Shown here one piece after another: positions 5,099-8,653 of a stretch of 8,653 nucleotides of DNA. Where the stretch lies: assembly GCA_900554325.1 (NCBI GenBank), contig USHA01000083.1, positions 1-8,653 on the forward strand, written 5' to 3'. This DNA is from an uncultured Collinsella sp. Lineage in GTDB: Bacteria > Actinomycetota > Coriobacteriia > Coriobacteriales > Coriobacteriaceae. Made by a program: the position numbers and the translations under genes. Within the stretch, counting starts at the first letter, position 1; every line of letters starts with the position of its first letter. The notes beneath the pieces are model-generated. The model had not been told where the DNA came from. It made no database searches and saw only the letters and a list, made by a program, of their open reading frames with translations.

Positions 5099-7826
5099 GA
5101 ATCTCAATCTCCTCGGCGGGCAGGGTAAAACGGAAGACAGCCCCATGGGGGTGGTTGTCGCGAACTTCGATGACGCCGCCATGCGCCTCCACGATGGAGC
5201 GGCAGAGCGACAGGCCAAGGCCGATGCTTCGACGCGAATCCACGGGCCGCGTATTGCTTGAGGTGAAGAAGCGCTCAAAGATATGAGGCTTGTCGCAGTC
5301 TGCCACACCCGGCCCATCGTCTGCGACGTCCACCACGACGAACGCGCCCTCGCGACGTGCACTGATGGTGACAGTCGAGTCCTCGGGCGTGTATTTGAAG
5401 GCGTTCATGATGAGATTCGTAAGCACCTGCATGATGAGATGGACGTCGATGCGTACCAGCAGGATGTCGTCAGTGTGCTCGATGGTGACGGCACGTCCAT
5501 GCGATGCTTGGGCGACATGGCTGAGGGCGGCCTCGATGACCTCGTCGATGAGCTCGGATGTTAAGTTGAGGCGAATGGTGCCGTCCTCGACGCGTGTGAT
5601 GGCGAGGAGGTTCTCCACGGTATCGATAAGCCAGAGGGAGTCGTCGTAGATGGCATCGGCAAGATCGCAGCGTTGTTCGAGGCTGAGCTTCTCGTCGCTC
5701 TTCCGAAGGATTGCCGCAGATCCGGATATAGCCGTGAGGGGTGTCCTCAAATCGTGGCCGATGGAGCGCAAAAGGTTGGCGCGCAGCTGCTCGTTTTTCG
5801 CCAAGACCGCAGCCTCTTCGCGCTCTTGCGCCGCCCGGTCGCTTTCGAGCGCCAAGGCGCATTCACCTACGATAGATAGGACGATCGAATGCTCGAAGGC
5901 TTCGATCTCGCGCCCCTCCAGGGCGATGCCGATGACACCGAATACCTTGTCGCCGGTGCGAACCGCGAGGTAGAGACAGCGCGCCTCAGGCAGGGTCCGC
6001 GTGCTTGCGCCCGCGCGCTTGTTGTTGGTGTAGGTCCAGGTTGCAACGGCGCGCTCGTAGTCGGTGAGCAGCGACGCGGATCGGTTTTCGGTGCCAGCGG
6101 ACTCATAGAGCGCCTTGCCGAGCGTGCCGTGTTCGGCGGGGTAGAAGACCACGTCGAGTTTTAGCAGTTTGACGAGTTGGTTCATGGCGACGCGGGCGCA
6201 CTCCTCCGCGCTATGGGCTTGCTGCAAGAGCTGGTTCGTTTCGAGGAGTACGCGCGTTTTGAATGCGTTCTCGGCGGATGTACGGGCGTTGTCGGCGATG
6301 CGCGCAGTTAACTCGCCGGCGACCATAGCGGTGGCGAACATGATGCCGAACGTGACCAGATAGCTTCGGTCGTAGCTGGCGAGCGAAAACAGAGGCGTGA
6401 CGAAGCAGAAGTTGTAAAGCACTACAGAGAGCACGCTCGATACGATCGTGCAGATACGCCCCGTCGTGGTGACGGCGGTCAGCAGGGCCGTGAAGATATA
6501 AAGGGATATGATGCTGGAATCGGCAAATCCCAGATGGCGGAAAGCCGTGCCGATCGCCGTGGCGGCAAGAGAGAGGGCCAGCGTGCGAAGCACGTTTCGG
6601 CTGCTGGGCGGCTGCAGGGCGAGCGCATGGCGGCGTCCTTTGGGTCGGGAGGGCGGAGTCGACTGTTCTGGAATGATGTAAATGTCGAGGTTCGGGGCGA
6701 ATGTTATGAGCTGTTCTACGAGAGATTTGCGGCCGAAGAGGGCCTGACGGACGCTGCTGCGCTCGCCCGTGCGCCCCATGACGATCTTCGAAATACCCGA
6801 CAGGCGCGCGAACTCGGAGATCTGAAACGCGATGTCGTCGCCATAGACGGTTTCCATATGTGCTCCGAGCTGCTCGGCTAGGGCGATATTGGCTGCAAGC
6901 TTGGCGCGCTCATCATCGCTCATGGCTTGCGTGCGCGGGCTCTCTACGAACAGGGCGACGAGCTCGCTGCGAAACGCTTTCGCCATGCGTGCGGCGGCAC
7001 GGACGATGCGGGGATTGGTCGGCGCCGGGGAGACACAGACTAAGATACGCTCCCTGGTGTAGTAGTCACGGTTTCCCAGCACGCGTGCGGCGTCTGTGAG
7101 GTGACCGGTGCGATCGGCGCAGCGGCGCAGCGCGATTTCTCGGAGTGCGGTGAGGTTCTCGACGGTAAAAAAATGCTGTTGCGCTCGGTCGGCTTGTGCG
7201 GGACGGTAGACGAGGCCGGCGCGAAGGCGCTCAAGTAGGTCTTCGGGCTCTATGTCGACGAGCTCGACCTGGTCGGCATCATCGAAGATACGGTCGGGGA
7301 TTCGTTCGCTCACGACAACGCCGGTGATGGATGCAACCATGTCGTTTAGGCTCTCGATATGCTGAACGTTCACGGTCGTATAGACGTCGATGCCCGCATG
7401 TAGAAGTTCCTCGACGTCTTGATAGCGTTTGTCGTGGCGAGACCCCGGCGCATTCGTATGGGCGAGCTCGTCGACAAGGATGAGCTGAGGGGCGCGTTCG
7501 ATAGCCGCATCTAGATCGAACTCGCTGAGCGCAATGCCGTTGTGCTCGATGAGTTTACAGGGCACGTTCTCAAGCCCTTGTGCAAGATGGGCAGTTGCCG
7601 GACGTTCGTGCGGCTCGATGTATCCCGCGACGACGTCGACACCTCGCCGCTTGGCGGCGTGGGCGGCTTGAAGCATCGCATAGGTTTTGCCTGTGCCAGC
7701 AGCGTAGCCAAAGAAAATTTTGAGGTGTCCCCGACTGGTTCGAGTGTCATCGGCGACCTCGTCTTTCTCAATTGCCTTGAGGATGAGGTCTGGATTGACG
7801 CGAGTGTCCGATGCGTCGCGCTGCAT
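5091..7826 (-). CDS. kdpD: KdpD, potassium/osmosensing histidine kinase
   Basis: This 911-residue membrane sensor kinase (E. coli KdpD has 894) phosphorylates KdpE. In order it has: the KdpD N-terminal domain (about 31-240) with Walker A GYAAGTGKT (40-48) and the LILVDELAHTNAPGSR segment (115-130); a universal-stress-type domain (about 259-387); four membrane helices (about 413-429, 438-455, 457-477, 489-508); a GAF-like region (about 525-660); and the kinase core with His691 in GHDLRTPL, N box N804/N808, DDGPG (836-840), the F box (849-854) and GLGLSL (869-874). The ATG at 7826 is preceded by AGAAAGG seven bases upstream. A start at 7922 would add 32 residues without family similarity. The SxS...FTAxY signature linked to c-di-AMP binding in S. 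aureus KdpD is not kept: here the positions read SPA and LVALF. The gene is divergent from kdpF and overlaps kdpE by eight bases. Confidence 0.97.
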   Translation of the reverse strand: MQRDASDTRVNPDLILKAIEKDEVADDTRTSRGHLKIFFGYAAGTGKTYAMLQAAHAAKRRGVDVVAGYIEPHERPATAHLAQGLENVPCKLIEHNGIALSEFDLDAAIERAPQLILVDELAHTNAPGSRHDKRYQDVEELLHAGIDVYTTVNVQHIESLNDMVASITGVVVSERIPDRIFDDADQVELVDIEPEDLLERLRAGLVYRPAQADRAQQHFFTVENLTALREIALRRCADRTGHLTDAARVLGNRDYYTRERILVCVSPAPTNPRIVRAAARMAKAFRSELVALFVESPRTQAMSDDERAKLAANIALAEQLGAHMETVYGDDIAFQISEFARLSGISKIVMGRTGERSSVRQALFGRKSLVEQLITFAPNLDIYIIPEQSTPPSRPKGRRHALALQPPSSRNVLRTLALSLAATAIGTAFRHLGFADSSIISLYIFTALLTAVTTTGRICTIVSSVLSVVLYNFCFVTPLFSLASYDRSYLVTFGIMFATAMVAGELTARIADNARTSAENAFKTRVLLETNQLLQQAHSAEECARVAMNQLVKLLKLDVVFYPAEHGTLGKALYESAGTENRSASLLTDYERAVATWTYTNNKRAGASTRTLPEARCLYLAVRTGDKVFGVIGIALEGREIEAFEHSIVLSIVGECALALESDRAAQEREEAAVLAKNEQLRANLLRSIGHDLRTPLTAISGSAAILRKSDEKLSLEQRCDLADAIYDDSLWLIDTVENLLAITRVEDGTIRLNLTSELIDEVIEAALSHVAQASHGRAVTIEHTDDILLVRIDVHLIMQVLTNLIMNAFKYTPEDSTVTISARREGAFVVVDVADDGPGVADCDKPHIFERFFTSSNTRPVDSRRSIGLGLSLCRSIVEAHGGVIEVRDNHPHGAVFRFTLPAEEIEIHE

Positions 7827-7898
7827 AGCGTAGCCTTTCTGAAGCGTTGTCCATGCGTGCATACGCGGTGAAGACACCACTGTATGCTCGCGAGGTCG

Positions 7899-7904
7899 AG
7901 TATA
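7899..7904 (-). promoter_or_regulatory. candidate -10 box (TATACT) of the kdpDE promoter
   Basis: Read on the minus strand, TATACT matches the -10 consensus at five of six positions and lies 72 bases before the kdpD start. No good -35 is present at the right distance. Immediately upstream (7908-7928) is a palindromic patch with TGCAGCTGCA (7912-7921) at its centre and GCACT/AGTGC at its edges, which could be an operator. Confidence 0.35.
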
Positions 7905-7937
7905 GGCGCACTGCAGCTGCAATAGTGCTTTCTACCT

Positions 7938-7957
7938 GCATCTTTACGGCATCTTAA
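7938..7957 (+). promoter_or_regulatory. candidate KdpE binding site upstream of kdpF
   Basis: GCATCTT occurs at 7938-7944 and again at 7949-7955, so the two copies start 11 bp apart, each followed by TA or AA. OmpR-family regulators bind as head-to-tail dimers on direct repeats with this spacing. The site lies in the divergent kdpD-kdpF spacer, about 28 bases before a possible -10 (TTTAAT, 7985-7990), a good place for an activator. The repeat is seen; binding by KdpE is inferred. Confidence 0.5.
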
Positions 7958-7960
7958 GGA

Positions 7961-8036
7961 CGTGAGCCCCGGCCCTCACGCCTCTTTAATCCCTAGAAGC
8001 GTTTACTGTCCCCAGACGCTTGCGAGGGCAGGCGTC
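7961..8036 (+). promoter_or_regulatory. kdpF promoter/leader region with short hairpins
   Basis: CGTGAG (7961-7966) pairs with CTCACG (7975-7980) and is followed by CCTCTTTAAT, which contains the possible -10 TTTAAT (7985-7990). Further on, AAGCGT (7997-8002) can pair with ACGCTT (8016-8021), while GACGCT (8015-8020) can pair with GGCGTC (8031-8036). The two folds share bases and exclude each other. The stems are only 6 bp long and could be chance. I do not recognise a ydaO/c-di-AMP or other known riboswitch here. Confidence 0.3.
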
Positions 8037-8070
8037 CGAGACATCGGACCGCGTGTGAAAGGGGCGGTAA

Positions 8071-8157
8071 ATGGACATCCTCATTCCCATCATCGGAGTC
8101 GTCTGCATTGGACTTCTTATCTATTACATCTACATTCTGATGAGGAGTGATTCGTAA
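8071..8157 (+). CDS. kdpF: KdpF, small subunit of the Kdp K+ transporter
   Basis: This 28-residue peptide is almost entirely one hydrophobic helix (ILIPIIGVVCIGLLIYYIYI) followed by a short polar tail, MRSDS. E. coli KdpF is 29 residues, sits in the inner membrane and stabilises the KdpFABC complex. AAAGGGG (8058-8064) lies six bases before the ATG. The stop codon is three bases before the kdpA start, and the last codons of kdpF (GAGGAG, 8142-8147) are the only purine-rich sequence available for kdpA initiation, so the two genes are probably translationally coupled. The call rests on size, hydrophobicity and position directly ahead of kdpA, since sequence conservation in such a short protein is weak. 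Confidence 0.88.
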   Translation: MDILIPIIGVVCIGLLIYYIYILMRSDS

Positions 8158-8160
8158 ACT

Positions 8161-8653
8161 ATGGACGCTGCGATTCAGTACATCTTGTACTTTGCCGTAC
8201 TCGTCGTCCTGGCCGTTCCGCTCGGTCGGTTCATGGCCCATATCATGGATGGTGAGCATACGTTCCTGTCGCCTGTGATTGCTCCTGTGGAGCGTGGCGT
8301 CTATCGTCTGCTTCGCATCGACGCGGCAGAACAGATGGGGTGTAGGCGCTATCTGGCGAGCGTGCTGGTCTTTTCGGGGATCGGCCTCGTGACTCTTGTG
8401 GCACTCCAGGCGCTTCAGTCCTTCTTGCCAGGCAATCCCCAGCACCTGCCGGGTGTGTCATGGGACCTGTCGTTCAATACGGCTGCTTCCTTCATAACCA
8501 ACACCAACTGGCAGTCCTACTCCGGTGAGACCACCCTGTCCTACCTTGTGCAGTTCATGGGTCTCACTGTGCAGAACTTCGTTTCCGCTGGCACCGGTAT
8601 CGCGGTCATGTTCGCGCTGATCCGCGGCTTCCGTCAGGTCAAGGAGCAGGGTC
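8161..8653 (+). CDS. kdpA: KdpA, K+-translocating subunit (5' part, runs off the window)
   Basis: The first 164 codons of kdpA are present; the full protein in E. coli has 557 residues. KdpA is the channel-like subunit of the KdpFABC P-type ATPase and selects K+ in the inner membrane. Visible are the first membrane helix (about 6-27), a loop with the family pattern SPVIAPVERGVYRL (37-50), a second helix (about 65-88), and the first selectivity-filter region FNTAASFITNTNWQSYSGE (105-123). After that come TTLSYLVQFMGLTVQNFVSA (124-143) and GIAVMFALIRGF (146-157), which are close to E. coli KdpA. The best ribosome binding site, GAGGAG at 8142-8147, lies 13 bases upstream, farther than usual, which fits coupling to kdpF. 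The reading frame is open to the window edge, with no sign of damage. kdpB and kdpC should follow outside the window. Confidence 0.97.
   Translation, partial: MDAAIQYILYFAVLVVLAVPLGRFMAHIMDGEHTFLSPVIAPVERGVYRLLRIDAAEQMGCRRYLASVLVFSGIGLVTLVALQALQSFLPGNPQHLPGVSWDLSFNTAASFITNTNWQSYSGETTLSYLVQFMGLTVQNFVSAGTGIAVMFALIRGFRQVKEQG

Noticed and set aside
4556..5128. 190-codon plus-strand reading frame in the kdpE region
   Set aside because: It is antisense to kdpE, whose motifs are complete, and it has no family features of its own.
5099..5362. N-terminal extension of KdpE upstream of 5098
   Set aside because: It overlaps the kdpD kinase domain in another frame and has no similarity to KdpE; the 234-residue form starting at 5098 has the normal family length.
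7827..7922. KdpD start at 7922, adding 32 residues
   Set aside because: It has no ribosome binding site, its leader residues show no family similarity, and it would run through the probable kdpD promoter. The ATG at 7826 has AGAAAGG at a good distance.
7940..8070. c-di-AMP (ydaO-type) or other riboswitch in the kdpF leader
   Set aside because: The spacer is short, the recognisable ydaO core is missing, and the hairpins are only 6 bp long.
7993..8445. 150-codon minus-strand reading frame over kdpF-kdpA
   Set aside because: It is antisense to kdpA, whose selectivity-filter motif is plain on the plus strand.
1..8653. CRISPR array, tRNA, rRNA, prophage or transposase gene
   Set aside because: I saw no regularly spaced repeats, no tRNA cloverleaf or rRNA sequence, and no integrase, transposase or phage motif on either strand.

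Overview
The window reads as chromosomal DNA of a high-GC Gram-positive bacterium of the Coriobacteriia, most like Collinsella. This rests on the GC-rich third codon positions, the actinobacterial-style KdpD/KdpE, the FeoA-FeoA-FeoB set with a small cysteine-rich FeoB partner, and AT-rich intergenic spacers with stem-loops. The genus is inference; no 16S or marker gene is present.

Layout. (1) 1-396 is AT-rich and has no convincing gene. Most of it is a roughly 230-bp unit bounded by 42-bp inverted repeats (75-116 and 263-304, 36 of 42 positions matching). (2) 397-645 encodes a stand-alone HPr-like phosphocarrier with His15, but with Asp where Gram-positive HPr has the regulatory Ser46. A REP-like stem-loop and a strong terminator follow (654-738). 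(3) 878-3832 is a ferrous iron uptake locus: two different FeoA proteins and a full-length FeoB. A DtxR/IdeR-type iron box lies in the feoA2-feoB gap, and inverted repeats lie ahead of feoA1. A terminator ends this block at about 3894. (4) 4008-4208 encodes a 66-residue FeoB-associated Cys-rich membrane protein with its own ribosome binding site and terminator. (5) 4209-4393 is the convergent spacer, with a 19-bp-stem hairpin. (6) 4394-7826, minus strand, is kdpD-kdpE, the potassium/osmotic two-component system, with an 8-nt gene overlap. (7) 7827-8070 is the divergent kdp control region. (8) 8071-8653, plus strand, is kdpF and the start of kdpA; kdpA runs off the window and kdpB and kdpC presumably follow.

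How it works together. Fe2+ enters through FeoB, with the FeoA proteins and the Cys-rich peptide as accessory factors, and probably under metal-dependent repression. KdpD senses potassium limitation or osmotic state and phosphorylates KdpE, which should activate the divergent kdpFABC operon for high-affinity K+ import; two direct repeats 11 bp apart are the best candidate KdpE site. The HPr may serve PTS sugar transport or a regulatory role.

Most genes here belong to well-known families, and I found no convincing new multi-gene system. The observations most worth checking are the natural Asp46 HPr, the inverted-repeat unit at the left end, the iron box inside the feo locus, the sequence tag shared by both spacers flanking feoB, and the long hairpin between the converging feo and kdp blocks.
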